From assembly GCF_024363565.1 (NCBI RefSeq), contig NZ_JAJEKE010000022.1, forward strand, positions 1 to 64,000: a stretch of DNA of 64,000 nucleotides. Direction: 5' to 3'. The notes beneath the pieces are model-generated. The model saw only the letters and a program-made list of their open reading frames with translations. It searched no databases and was not told where the DNA came from. Source of the stretch: Lutispora saccharofermentans (GTDB lineage: Bacteria > Bacillota > Clostridia > Lutisporales > Lutisporaceae). The position numbers and the translations under genes were made by a program. Below are positions 17,337 to 25,832 of the stretch, piece after piece (within the stretch, counting starts at the first letter, position 1; each line of letters starts with the position of its first letter).

Positions 17337-17882
17337 CTATTGCTCATCCAATAGTTCTTTTAAGATTGTTTTAGATTCTGGAGGCAGTATTTTAATTAAG
17401 TGCTTCAGCCCGATGTTGTATATTAAAGCAATTATCATATTTTCCCGTTCTCTTAAGTCTGCCAGCGCTTCTCCATCAAAAAGTTCCAGTTTGTTTTCAT
17501 ATGGAGTATACTGTGCCCACTGCTCACAAGTGAGCCTCTGCGGTTCTGCTAATGGTATCAGTTCTTCTTTATCTCCTTCCGTCTCAAAATACTGTAATGC
17601 ATTTTCTACCCATTTTATAAAGTCCCTACATTCCGGGATTTTACCGTCATTTTCTGCTATTTGCTGTTTTACAGTATCTATTGCTATTTTTCTAATGTCT
17701 TCTTTACCATCAAAAACCCTCAAAACAGCACTTTCGGGCAACTCAATCGTCTTTAAAATTTGTTTCACACTAAAGCCTATTTCTTTTAACCTCTTTACAA
17801 TTTGCAGTGTACAAGACATTTCTGCTATTAATTCTACTTTTTTCAGATGTTCTGGCAGTGTATCTTCAAAAGTACCCTCCAT
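17337..17882 (-). CDS. Unknown protein, 181 residues
   Basis: I do not recognise a family. The product is acidic and helical. An early segment IVKRLKEIGFSVKQILKTIE followed by LPESAVLRVFDG looks like the 'lineage of low-complexity helix plus HTH-like' tails seen in PD-(D/E)xK transposase-derived (Rpn/PDDEXK) proteins. The later part (YENKLELFDGEALADLRERE, then LIYNIGLKHLIKILPPESK) is well-ordered and ends close to the stop. AGAGG 9 bases upstream supports the ATG at 17882. It lies between the winged-helix gene and the hsd operon, in the same direction. Confidence 0.6.
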   Translation of the reverse strand: MEGTFEDTLPEHLKKVELIAEMSCTLQIVKRLKEIGFSVKQILKTIELPESAVLRVFDGKEDIRKIAIDTVKQQIAENDGKIPECRDFIKWVENALQYFETEGDKEELIPLAEPQRLTCEQWAQYTPYENKLELFDGEALADLRERENMIIALIYNIGLKHLIKILPPESKTILKELLDEQ

Positions 17883-18073
17883 ATCTCCTTACCTCTTTTC
17901 TTTCATATTTTATATACATCACCGTTCACAGTATATTTTTCATTTATTATTCCAAATACTTCGATAAAATCTATTAAATATCCGAGAAAGCAGTGATGTA
18001 TACTCGGTATCTATTGATAAAACCAAAATCTTTTTCCTGTCCTCCTTTCCGCTTATATACGAGTATACCTTAT

Positions 18074-19024
18074 TTATATAATATAACGACAGCGTGTCTG
18101 ATTATCTTCTCCAATATATGTTTCTTTCATAATATATCCTTTTTCATGAAGAACATCTGTCAACTCTGATATTGTATTTCTTTTTCTACCAATTAATCTT
18201 CCAATCTCCGCTTGGCTTTTCTTAATCTCCCCTTTGCCACCTGTTAAATAACATAGATAGGAATATAATTTTATTTCTCCATTTGTAAGTTTCTTTTCTG
18301 CGTTATTAAGCATATTATTTATTGTTTCTATTTCAAACGGTGTATAACCATTATTGTGTTTAAGATTTTTATTTATTCTATAAATCGCTTTTTCCTGTGT
18401 TCTGCGACTACCTGCGTGCTTTCTGATTAAATCAAACTGTATTATATTTTTTATGATTCGATAAAATGTTGATTTACCAATACTGGCGAAATTCATAATT
18501 TCATCAATTCTCCATTCTTTATTTCCAGCAAGTTGCTCTTGGAGTGTCATAGAAAAATACAGTTTAATAGCCTCATCACTTAATAAATGATAATTTAAGA
18601 AAAACTGATTTGGTATTAATATTTTTTTAAAATACGACTGGAAAATATGTTCCAGAAGGACACTATCAATTATAACACCCCATTCTTTTTTAAAGTCGGT
18701 ATCATCTGACGATTTCATAATTATCCTTATAACACGCACATACCAACTACAGTTACCTATCAGTTTATAATATTTAAATGGCTTAAAATATAATTGAAAA
18801 ATTGCTTTTTCTATTTGTTGATTAATAGTTACAGAATCATCAAGATTAAGTAATTCTCTAATTTGATGAAAATTAAAAGTTATTCTGTCATCTCCTCGGT
18901 TAATTTGATATCTTCCTAGATATAAAATAGCAGTTAAAGTTTTTAAATTAAAGTCTGCTTCACTTAAGTCAATCTTTTTATCCCATATTTGTTCAAAAAA
19001 GTTTTCCAAATTTGTATTAGCCAT
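18074..19024 (-). CDS. Winged-helix replication-initiator-like or regulatory protein
   Basis: The 316-residue product appears to hold two winged-helix units. The first (about 55-220) includes EWRIDEIMNFASIGKSTFYR followed by a 'recognition' helix. The second, at the C-terminus, reads KSQAEIGRLIGRKRNTISEL and TDVLHEKGYIMKE. Paired winged helices of this size are typical of Rep_3-type plasmid initiators, but regulator proteins can look the same and I cannot decide. GGAG lies about 12 bases before the ATG, and a TATAAT (19053-19058) lies just above. It is the gene next to the serine recombinase at the right end of the element. Confidence 0.55.
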   Translation of the reverse strand: MANTNLENFFEQIWDKKIDLSEADFNLKTLTAILYLGRYQINRGDDRITFNFHQIRELLNLDDSVTINQQIEKAIFQLYFKPFKYYKLIGNCSWYVRVIRIIMKSSDDTDFKKEWGVIIDSVLLEHIFQSYFKKILIPNQFFLNYHLLSDEAIKLYFSMTLQEQLAGNKEWRIDEIMNFASIGKSTFYRIIKNIIQFDLIRKHAGSRRTQEKAIYRINKNLKHNNGYTPFEIETINNMLNNAEKKLTNGEIKLYSYLCYLTGGKGEIKKSQAEIGRLIGRKRNTISELTDVLHEKGYIMKETYIGEDNQTRCRYII

Positions 19025-19052
19025 AATACGCCCTCTCCTTTCATTAAGGCAT

Positions 19053-19120
19053 ATTATATCACATGAAAAAATTTACTTTTTTAAGTCAAAAATGATATTT
19101 TGTTTTCTCTTAAGAAAACA
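19053..19120 (-). promoter_or_regulatory. Promoter region and operator-like palindrome of the winged-helix gene
   Basis: TATAAT at 19053-19058 (minus strand) is 29 bases from the ATG. Upstream, at 19101-19120, TGTTTTCT-CTTA-AGAAAACA is a perfect 8-bp inverted repeat with a 4-base centre. This is the kind of site a dimeric regulator would bind. No good -35 box sits at the usual distance. Confidence 0.45.
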
Positions 19121-19253
19121 CATTTGCAGGTAAAATAAAAATACTATCAAAATACAAGCAATTGCCTGGTTTTTAACATTGTCTAGATTTTTGTGTTTTT
19201 CTCAAAAAAATTTTTTAAAATTTTTAGAATAAAAATAAATAGCCCTTACCTAT

Positions 19254-21368
19254 TTAGGTAAGAGCCTTATCATTTTGCAGTACTTTTTTTAAAAAATACT
19301 TAAATTTAAATTCCTCATATGTTTTATCAAAGTCTTGAATTATTTCATCAAGTGTCATTTCTGATACTTGTCCGGTTTTCTCTAAACTTTCATTAATAAA
19401 TTGTTCTATGAACTCATCGTTATATTTATCTTTAACAGCATCCAATTCTTCTATATAATTCCAAAACCTGCTACTCACATTTGCTTTTTCTATGTCTTTC
19501 ATGTACTCTTCTGCATCACCGTAATATTGTTCTAAAAGATTTAATTCTTTTCCCTTTGATTTTAGGTAATTATTAAACTCTTTGAAATCTTGAACTCCAA
19601 GAATCTTACAAAGCCCTACAGTACTGGAATACTGATTACATTCAATTTCTTTTATTTCTAATCTTTTAGGTCCGTATCTTGCATTACTGATAGTGTTTAT
19701 TACAATCCTTGAATAAACTTTTTCAAGTAGTTGTCTTTTTTGCAACAGTGATAATGAATTAAAGTAGTCTTCTATATTGTCAAACTGCTCTTGCTCTTTG
19801 CTTTCCTTTAACAGTGCTTCTTTGCGCCTTTCTGCTTGTTTGATATTATATTGCTGTTCTGTTATTAGTTGTTGAACTTTTGCAATATCAATTTCTGTGT
19901 CATTTATCATTTTCTGAAGTCTTTCGTATTTAAGAGTTCCAGAATCCTCTAATAGTTGGCGTTCAATCAGGTTGTCTATCTTTGATATTAACCTGGTTTT
20001 ATTCTTTTCAAGTATCTTGATTTCTTCTTTAAGTTTAGCAATTTCTGCATCAAAAAGCATTTGTTCATTAGTTCCGTATTTTTCGTAAATATATTGCTGA
20101 TACTCTTTAACTAACATAAATGCTTCTTTAAGCCGTTTAAAAAAATCTTCTTTTATGAGTTCAAACGCCCGTTCTTCTTGTACCGAATAATAGCCATCGC
20201 AGTAATTCTTACCTGCATTAAAACTATTGCATTTATAATATACTTTTGCTTTTCCTCTCTTACCATTTGCCAATTTGGGTGCAGGCTGTAGGGAAGATGT
20301 CATTCCTCCACCACATCCAGGGCATCTTAAAATATTTATAAACATTTTTTTATTGGCATCATCAAATTGCTGTTTTGTAATCCCCCGCATGGCTTCTGCT
20401 GTATTTTGATTCATTCGGACTTTTCTTCTGCTGCGCAAACGTTCTAATGTTTCAAGAAAAATATCTTCTGAGATTATCGCTTCATGATTTCCGACTGGCA
20501 AATCATAAAAGTTGATATCATATATACTTTTCCTTTCCCAAACCCGTACACCTTCTTCTGTTTTTTTCTTCTGCCTGCGTTTCGCCCAAAAAAGTCTTGA
20601 ACAGTATACAGGATTTTCTAGAATTTTTTGAACAGTTGCAGTTGCAAATTGTTTTCCCTCCCTTGTTTTATAACCATGTAAATTTAGGTGCTGGGCTACA
20701 TTTTTTATACTATACTTTTCCTTAACAAATAAAGTAAAAATCAATTCCACAATAGGTTTTTCTTCTTCATTTATAATAAGCCTCTTTTTTATATCTCTTT
20801 TCTTTGTTTTGCTGTTTTGATTTTCTTGAAAGTTATTCTCTTGTTTTACTGAGAAATACTCATATTTGTATCCATAGGGAGGTGGTCCCCCAAAATAATT
20901 CCCCGCTTCAACGGACTTGCTCATACCGTCAATTACCCTTTCCCTAAGTTGGTCAATAAATAACTCATTGAGCATGCTGTAAATACTTACCATAATTTTT
21001 GCATTTTGCCCATTTATATCTCCATTAAAAGCGCCATCACAGGTGTAAAGCCTTAAATTATTTTCCTTCAATAATTTGAAAATCTGAAGTGTATGGCTGA
21101 TGCTTCTACTGATGCGGCTTAAATCATAGCAGCAAATCCCGTCATACTGCCCCTTTTCTAACTTTTCCAGCAGTTCTTTCAATTGGTCTCTCTCTAGTAT
21201 AGTTGTTCCAGATATTCCAGCATCACAAAAGAAGTCAATATCTGCATCATTATATCCTTTGCTTTTCAAAAGAAAAATGCATCTCTCTTTTTGGACATCT
21301 AAGGAATAAGCATCATCTGCCGCCTGCCGTGCCGAGGAAACCCTCGTATATATTGCTATTTTACCCAT
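19254..21368 (-). CDS. Large serine recombinase (integrase of the element)
   Basis: The 704-residue protein is the probable enzyme that inserts and excises this element. The N-terminal resolvase domain (about 1-150) has the catalytic Ser in YTRVSSARQ (Ser11) and the Arg-rich active-site segment YDLSRISRSISHTLQ. A recombinase domain follows (about 165-300, with FGGPPPYGYKYE and LHGYKTREGKQF). Next come a zinc ribbon (CPGCGG, later CNSFNAGKNYC, about 345-395) and a long coiled coil (about 410-530) of the type that controls attP/attB directionality. An AGGAGG site precedes the ATG by 9 bases. Its start lies only 70 bases from the right terminal repeat. It resembles CcrA/CcrB in plan but is longer. 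Confidence 0.93.
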   Translation of the reverse strand: MGKIAIYTRVSSARQAADDAYSLDVQKERCIFLLKSKGYNDADIDFFCDAGISGTTILERDQLKELLEKLEKGQYDGICCYDLSRISRSISHTLQIFKLLKENNLRLYTCDGAFNGDINGQNAKIMVSIYSMLNELFIDQLRERVIDGMSKSVEAGNYFGGPPPYGYKYEYFSVKQENNFQENQNSKTKKRDIKKRLIINEEEKPIVELIFTLFVKEKYSIKNVAQHLNLHGYKTREGKQFATATVQKILENPVYCSRLFWAKRRQKKKTEEGVRVWERKSIYDINFYDLPVGNHEAIISEDIFLETLERLRSRRKVRMNQNTAEAMRGITKQQFDDANKKMFINILRCPGCGGGMTSSLQPAPKLANGKRGKAKVYYKCNSFNAGKNYCDGYYSVQEERAFELIKEDFFKRLKEAFMLVKEYQQYIYEKYGTNEQMLFDAEIAKLKEEIKILEKNKTRLISKIDNLIERQLLEDSGTLKYERLQKMINDTEIDIAKVQQLITEQQYNIKQAERRKEALLKESKEQEQFDNIEDYFNSLSLLQKRQLLEKVYSRIVINTISNARYGPKRLEIKEIECNQYSSTVGLCKILGVQDFKEFNNYLKSKGKELNLLEQYYGDAEEYMKDIEKANVSSRFWNYIEELDAVKDKYNDEFIEQFINESLEKTGQVSEMTLDEIIQDFDKTYEEFKFKYFLKKVLQNDKALT

Positions 21369-21437
21369 AATAACATGCCTCCTTCTTGTGTTTTCCCTCT
21401 GCTCTTAGCATAACACATGAAAAACACGACTAATTTG

Positions 21438-21465
21438 GAGTCATGTATTCGGTAAATCACCGTTC
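21438..21465. other. rlmH-proximal attachment site with right terminal inverted repeat
   Basis: GAGTCATGTATTCGGTAA (21438-21455) is the exact reverse complement of 5540-5557. With the two inner strands, the predicted circular attP is a 54-bp imperfect palindrome of two 25-bp arms around TGAA, crossing over at GA (21464-21465). On the minus strand the host codons GGG GAA run straight into element bases CGG TGA, which gives Arg-stop. Confidence 0.9.
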
Positions 21466-21927
21466 CCCCATATTAATCCTGTACCCTCTATATATCTGCT
21501 CCAGCAGTATCACCCTCATGAGCTGATGGGGAAAGGTCATAGGCGAAAAGGACAGCTTGAAGTCCGCTCTTTTGAGCACTTCATCGCTGAGGCCCAGGGA
21601 GCCGCCGATGATAAAAGCTATATTGCTTCTCCCCTTTATACCGAGATCGTTGATAAAATCAGCTAAGGCTTCAGAGGAGAGCATCTTGCCTTCTATGGCC
21701 AAAGCTATCACATAGGTATCGCTTTTCACATGCTTCAATATTGCCTGGCCTTCTCTTTCCTTTACTGCCACTTCTTCCGCCTGGCTCATATTTTCCGGAG
21801 CCTTTTCGTCAGAGACTTCAATTATATCCAGCCTGCAATATTTTGAAAGCCGTTTGGAGTATTCCGAAACGGCTTCTTTTAAATATTTTTCTTTTAATTT
21901 TCCAACTGCTATTATATTGATATTCAT
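21457..21927 (-). CDS. rlmH: 23S rRNA pseudouridine-1915 N3-methyltransferase RlmH, C-terminal tail replaced
   Basis: RlmH methylates pseudouridine 1915 in helix 69 of 23S rRNA near the decoding centre. This copy (156 residues from the ATG at 21927, AGGTGG upstream) has a normal SPOUT body: [20 protein letters not shown], the cofactor knot [18 protein letters not shown], and [20 protein letters not shown]. It ends [14 protein letters not shown], where the family has ...GEPYHK. The last codon and stop come from the inserted element. The lost tail is conserved, and in the RlmH dimer it completes the active site of the partner subunit, so this copy alone may be weak or inactive. Rejoining with 5514-5534 restores a 159-residue protein. 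Confidence 0.95.
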   Translation of the reverse strand: MNINIIAVGKLKEKYLKEAVSEYSKRLSKYCRLDIIEVSDEKAPENMSQAEEVAVKEREGQAILKHVKSDTYVIALAIEGKMLSSEALADFINDLGIKGRSNIAFIIGGSLGLSDEVLKRADFKLSFSPMTFPHQLMRVILLEQIYRGYRINMGER

Positions 21928-21976
21928 CAGATCCACCTCTTTTATGAGAAGCCAAAAGAACCATCCCTGCTGATTC

Positions 21977-23122
21977 TTAGCGCCCCTGGAGCACGGCCTG
22001 GGTTTCATATTCTTTGCCGTTTCTTTGATATTTTATATTGACTGTATCTCCGGGTTTTTTGTTATACAAAACACTCCTGAGCTTCAGCATAGTATTTATT
22101 TCAACATTGTCTATGTGAGTGATTATGTCTCCTTCTCTAAGCCCTGCGGTCTCCGCTGCAGAGCCTTTGATAACCTCGTGTATATACAGTCCGGATTTGA
22201 TTACTATATCGGTTTCATAATATCCGACGATTTCTCTGTCCAGGGTATATATGCCCAAGTATGGCGGATTGAAGACTCCATTTTCGACGAATTGCTTTAT
22301 TACCGGCTTGGTAACATTTATGGGTATTGCAAATCCCAGGCCTTCCGCCGAAGCTTTTACCGTATTTATGCCTATTATCTGGCCCTTGCTGTTGATGAGA
22401 GGCCCTCCGCTGTTACCCGGGTTTATTGCTGCATCGGTCTGAATCAGGTCTTCCATTATGGTGCTTTGGTCCACCATTATGCTTCTGTTCAATCCTGAGA
22501 CGATCCCTTGAGTTACAGTCCTTTCATATCTCAAGCCCAATGGGTTGCCTATGGCAATAGCGATTTCGCCTACTCCAAGGCTATCCGAATCGCCGAGCTC
22601 CGCAGCGGTCAAATCGGTGGCCTCAACCTTTACCACTGCCAGGTCCAGACCTGCATCTTGCCATAATACCTTGCCTTCCAGCTCCCTGCCGTCAATTAAA
22701 AATACGGTGAGCTTACTTCTATTGTCTCCAACCACATGTGAATTGGTGAGTATATATCCTCTAGAGTCCACAATTACGCCGGAGCCTACCCCTTCCGTAT
22801 ATCTGGTGCCAAAGAAATAGTCCTTGCGAACCGATATGGTGCTTATCCCAACAACAGTAGGCATAACCTTCTTTGCAACCGCCCCTGCCACAGTGATTTC
22901 TTCCTTAGGGTTGATCACTATTTGCTGCGCAATACTGCCCCCGCTGCTGTTAGGAACAGGTGTGTATTTGCTGTAAAAATATGCGGGTACTATAGTTGCT
23001 ACGATCAAGCCGCCTATTATCGCTCCGATAAGGCCAACCGCAAAGTAAGCCAGACCGCTTCCTCTTCTGCTCTTTCTTCTGAAGTCTTCGGGAGGTCCAT
23101 AATTGCCGGGGTAATTATCCAT
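21977..23122 (-). CDS. htrA: HtrA/DegP-type membrane-anchored serine protease
   Basis: This 381-residue S1C protease handles misfolded exported proteins at the cell surface. A short cytoplasmic basic segment is followed by one membrane helix ([20 protein letters not shown], about residues 24-45). The trypsin-like domain has all three catalytic residues: His in TNSHVV, Asp in AGLDLAVV and Ser in NPGNSGGP. A single PDZ domain ends the protein ([20 protein letters not shown]). The ATG at 23122 has AGAAGG 8-9 bases upstream. It lies directly before rlmH and behind the walRK block, the arrangement common in Bacillota, and it is probably WalR- or stress-controlled. Confidence 0.95.
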   Translation of the reverse strand: MDNYPGNYGPPEDFRRKSRRGSGLAYFAVGLIGAIIGGLIVATIVPAYFYSKYTPVPNSSGGSIAQQIVINPKEEITVAGAVAKKVMPTVVGISTISVRKDYFFGTRYTEGVGSGVIVDSRGYILTNSHVVGDNRSKLTVFLIDGRELEGKVLWQDAGLDLAVVKVEATDLTAAELGDSDSLGVGEIAIAIGNPLGLRYERTVTQGIVSGLNRSIMVDQSTIMEDLIQTDAAINPGNSGGPLINSKGQIIGINTVKASAEGLGFAIPINVTKPVIKQFVENGVFNPPYLGIYTLDREIVGYYETDIVIKSGLYIHEVIKGSAAETAGLREGDIITHIDNVEINTMLKLRSVLYNKKPGDTVNIKYQRNGKEYETQAVLQGR

Positions 23123-23366
23123 ATATATCACCTTCTTATATAAAAAATACGCAGTATTTTTTATGCCTCTAGTCTCTAGCCACTAGCCTCTGGTATTAGG
23201 CTATTCCTTTGGGGTCATAGGTTACGGGGAACACGGCTTTACACGGAATCTTCCGCTGCAATGGCTATAAAATCCTGCTTTAATGTCATCCTGAAGGAGG
23301 ATTTTTTTGCATTATATTACTAATATGATATACCTTATACAGCCGTATTATCCCTATTTGCAGCAG
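23123..23366. other. Gap between yycJ and htrA with a dispersed 33-bp repeat
   Basis: Bases 23203-23235 match 34083-34115 at 30 of 33 positions (core GGTCATAGGTTACGGG). A small hairpin with a T7 tail (ATCCTGAAGGAGGAT, about 23289-23310) points along the plus strand, although no plus gene precedes it. The htrA promoter must lie here but its boxes are unclear. Confidence 0.55.
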
Positions 23367-24161
23367 CTATACGGTGAATACCTTGCTTATTGAGCTTCTC
23401 GGCGCTACATCAAGGGTCACATCCTTTTGGACTGAAATGCCCTTTTCTTCCATAATACCTCTAACTGTCTCGTATGCCAACTGGGGAAAATTATTTTCCT
23501 TGCTCAAATGCCCCAGCATTATCTGCTTGATGCCCAGCCCCACAAGCTCACAGGCTGCATAGCCCGATGCCTCATTGGACAAATGCCCGAACTCCCCGAG
23601 TATCCTTCTTTTCAAAAAATACGGATAACTTCCCACCTTGAGCATTTCCACATCATGATTTGCTTCAAGCATTACAAAATGTGCACCCTTCAAAGCGTCC
23701 TTCACAGTCTGGCTGAAATAGCCTAAATCCGTAGCCAGTCCAAGCTTTTCGCCGCCAAAAGAAAAGGTAAAGCCTACAGGCTCGGCAGCATCATGAGAAA
23801 TAGAAAATGGGGAAATGCATACGTCATCTATGCAAAACTCCTTTCCTGTATCAAAGATCCTTATGTTTTCCGTTTTCACAGTCCCTATGCCGCCGCCCAG
23901 TGCCTCCCAGGTCCTGGCATTGGCATAGATGGGTATGTTAAGCTTTCTGGACATAGCCCCTATGCTTTTCATATGGTCTGAGTGTTCATGGGTTACCAAA
24001 ATTCCCTTTATTGAACTGGTGCAGATCCCTATATTTTTCAAGTTCTCCAAAATATTTTTGCAGCTTACTCCAGCATCTATCAGCAGGCCTGATTCATCAT
24101 TGCCTACATATATGCAATTTCCGCTGCTTCCGCTGGCAATAGAACAAAATTTCGTAATCAT
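23367..24161 (-). CDS. yycJ: YycJ/WalJ metallo-beta-lactamase-fold hydrolase
   Basis: The 264-residue product has the metallo-beta-lactamase fold with the metal-binding motif THEHSDHM near residue 55, and further ligands in SISHDAAEP, ATDLGY and LGHLSKEN. It starts MITKFCSIASGSSGNC, typical of YycJ. The protein is the conserved companion of WalRK and acts as a nuclease-like enzyme linked to DNA repair or wall control in Bacillota; its exact substrate here is not shown. The ATG at 24161 follows GGGGG at 5 bases. An upstream extension of the frame runs into the palindromic repeat at 24180-24309 and is unlikely to be coding. Confidence 0.9.
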   Translation of the reverse strand: MITKFCSIASGSSGNCIYVGNDESGLLIDAGVSCKNILENLKNIGICTSSIKGILVTHEHSDHMKSIGAMSRKLNIPIYANARTWEALGGGIGTVKTENIRIFDTGKEFCIDDVCISPFSISHDAAEPVGFTFSFGGEKLGLATDLGYFSQTVKDALKGAHFVMLEANHDVEMLKVGSYPYFLKRRILGEFGHLSNEASGYAACELVGLGIKQIMLGHLSKENNFPQLAYETVRGIMEEKGISVQKDVTLDVAPRSSISKVFTV

Positions 24162-24179
24162 AATGACCCCCATAGCTGT

Positions 24180-24309
24180 TATACTGACTGATAACGATTG
24201 CAAATGCCCCAGGGCATCCTCTCTTGCTCCTGTGGAACAATTCACCTTATGCTCCGGAGCTAAGACTCTGTAAGCTCCTTCACAATTGAATCTTATATCA
24301 GTCAGTATA
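24180..24309. repeat. Palindromic repeat, copy A
   Basis: Perfect 14-bp arms TATACTGACTGATA (24180-24193) and its complement (24296-24309) enclose about 100 bases. The loop holds the family core GCTAAGACTCTGTAAGCT, shared with copies at 36252, 46249 and 56446, and CTTCACAA. Bases 24205-24248 match the intercistronic segment 41027-41070 in inverse orientation at 40 of 44 positions. The copy lies directly behind murA and in front of yycJ. Confidence 0.85.
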
Positions 24310-24398
24310 CATATTGCTTTAAAATCTTTTTCACGCTATATATAAAAAAGGCGATAGACCGAACCTAATGATCTATGCCAAATTTAATTAAGATTTTA

Positions 24399-25661
24399 TC
24401 AATCTTCTTCAGAAACCCTTCTTATTTTGGCTCCAAGGCCCAGAAGTTTGTCTTCCAGTTTTTCATAGCCTCTTTCTATATGAATGAGATTGCTGATGGC
24501 TGTTTCGCCCTCTGCGCATAATCCTGCCACCACCATGGCAGCTCCTGCTCTGAGGTCTGTGGCACACACCGGCGATCCGGAAAGCTTTTTTACGCCTTCT
24601 ATTACGGCAATTCTTCCCTCAACATTTATCTTGGCACCCATTTTCTTCAGCTCATCCACATGCTTAAATCTGCCGTCATATATGCTTTCATTGATTATGG
24701 CCGTACCATTTGCAATGGACAAAAGAACGCTCATGGGCTGCTGCAGATCTGTAGGAAAGCCGGGATAAGGCATTGTCTTTATGTTGGCTGCCTTTGGCCT
24801 GCCATTGGCTACTACCCTGAGAGAGTCTCCATTTTCTATTATTCCGATTCCCATTTCCTTCATCTTAGCGCTGATGGAGTCTAAATGGGTAGGTATTATA
24901 TTCCTTATAAGAACATTGCCCTTTGAGGCCGCAGCAGCTATCATATAGGTTCCTGCTTCCATCTGGTCAGGTATGACGGCATGCTCACATCCGCCCAGCC
25001 GCTCCACGCCTTTTATTTTTATTTCATCTGTACCTGCACCTTTGATATTGGCTCCCAAGGCATTCAAAAAGTTTGCCGTATCAACTATATAAGGCTCCTT
25101 GGCAGCATTTTCTATGGTGGTAGTGCCTTTAGCCATACAGGCTGCCAGCATTATATTGATGGTTGCCCCGACACTTACTACATCCAGGAATATAGAAGCA
25201 CCAATAAGTTCATCCGCTTCGGCTCTGATTATGCCGTGCTCAATGGTTATCTTGGCACCCAATGCTTCAAAACCTTTAATGTGTTGATCGATAGGCCTTA
25301 CCCCGATGTCACATCCTCCGGGAAAAGGCACCTCCGCTTTCTTGAAACGCCCCAATAAAGCCCCGATGAAGTAATAAGAAGCTCTTAATTTTTTTGAAAG
25401 TTCGAAGTCTACTTTATATGTACTTATGCCGCTGCTATTTATTATAAGCCTGTCACGTCCGTCTCTTTTTACGTCTGCTCCCAGTTGAATAAGAATATCC
25501 ATTATATTTGCTACGTCTTTTATATCGGGAAGGTTTTTAATGGTAGAGGTGGCTCCTGCCAGCAGTGCTGCAGGCAGTATTGCCACAGCGGAATTTTTGG
25601 CTCCGCTTATGTTTACTTCTCCTTGCAGTGCATGACCGCCTTCTATAATTAACTTATCCAA
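24399..25661 (-). CDS. murA: UDP-N-acetylglucosamine 1-carboxyvinyltransferase MurA
   Basis: MurA transfers enolpyruvate from PEP to UDP-GlcNAc, the first committed step of peptidoglycan synthesis in the cytosol. The 420-residue protein has the two-lobed EPSP-synthase fold, with [17 protein letters not shown] near the start. The active-site loop [16 protein letters not shown] carries the Cys that fosfomycin modifies. The catalytic region [13 protein letters not shown] is also present. The likely start is TTG at 25661 (MDKLIIEGG), with AAGGAG 10 bases upstream; the TTG 21 bases earlier lacks a site. It sits between yycI and yycJ, which is a good place for coupling wall synthesis to WalRK. Confidence 0.96.
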   Translation of the reverse strand: MDKLIIEGGHALQGEVNISGAKNSAVAILPAALLAGATSTIKNLPDIKDVANIMDILIQLGADVKRDGRDRLIINSSGISTYKVDFELSKKLRASYYFIGALLGRFKKAEVPFPGGCDIGVRPIDQHIKGFEALGAKITIEHGIIRAEADELIGASIFLDVVSVGATINIMLAACMAKGTTTIENAAKEPYIVDTANFLNALGANIKGAGTDEIKIKGVERLGGCEHAVIPDQMEAGTYMIAAAASKGNVLIRNIIPTHLDSISAKMKEMGIGIIENGDSLRVVANGRPKAANIKTMPYPGFPTDLQQPMSVLLSIANGTAIINESIYDGRFKHVDELKKMGAKINVEGRIAVIEGVKKLSGSPVCATDLRAGAAMVVAGLCAEGETAISNLIHIERGYEKLEDKLLGLGAKIRRVSEED

Positions 25662-25764
25662 TTGTTTTCTACTCCTTATCAATTGTAATTAAAGTTAAAA
25701 CATGCATAATACCGTCTCATATATTATAGCATTATCAAAATTCTTTTATAATATAGCCAACAAT

Positions 25765-25796
25765 AAAAGCTTTTAATTTATAATTAAAAGCTTTTT
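25765..25796 (-). terminator. Terminator between yycI and murA
   Basis: AAAAGCTTTTAATT and its exact complement form a 14-bp stem with a 3-base loop, and T tracts follow on both strands. It should end the walR-to-yycI transcript and give murA its own promoter. Confidence 0.85.
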
Positions 25797-25832
25797 ATAT
25801 TATACCATACTGTTAATATTTTGCACTACTTT

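Larger units (their letters stand above)
5531..21464. mobile_element. 15.9-kb SCC-like integrative element inserted in rlmH
   Basis: The element is bounded by terminal inverted repeats at 5533-5557 and 21438-21462. It is inserted in the third-last part of rlmH, splitting off codons for PYHK-stop. Removing 5531-21464 rejoins rlmH in frame as RINMGEPYHK-stop, a 159-residue protein. Cargo from left to right: broken GNAT, a 284-residue unknown, a divergent rlmH paralogue, a small ORF, an RNase H/ParB-like fusion, a replication-like protein, a tyrosine recombinase, hsdS-hsdM-hsdR, a 181-residue unknown, a winged-helix protein, and a large serine recombinase next to the right end. The plan (serine recombinase, rlmH target, type I restriction) matches staphylococcal SCC elements in logic, but the proteins are not the usual Ccr or Cch proteins. 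Confidence 0.92.
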
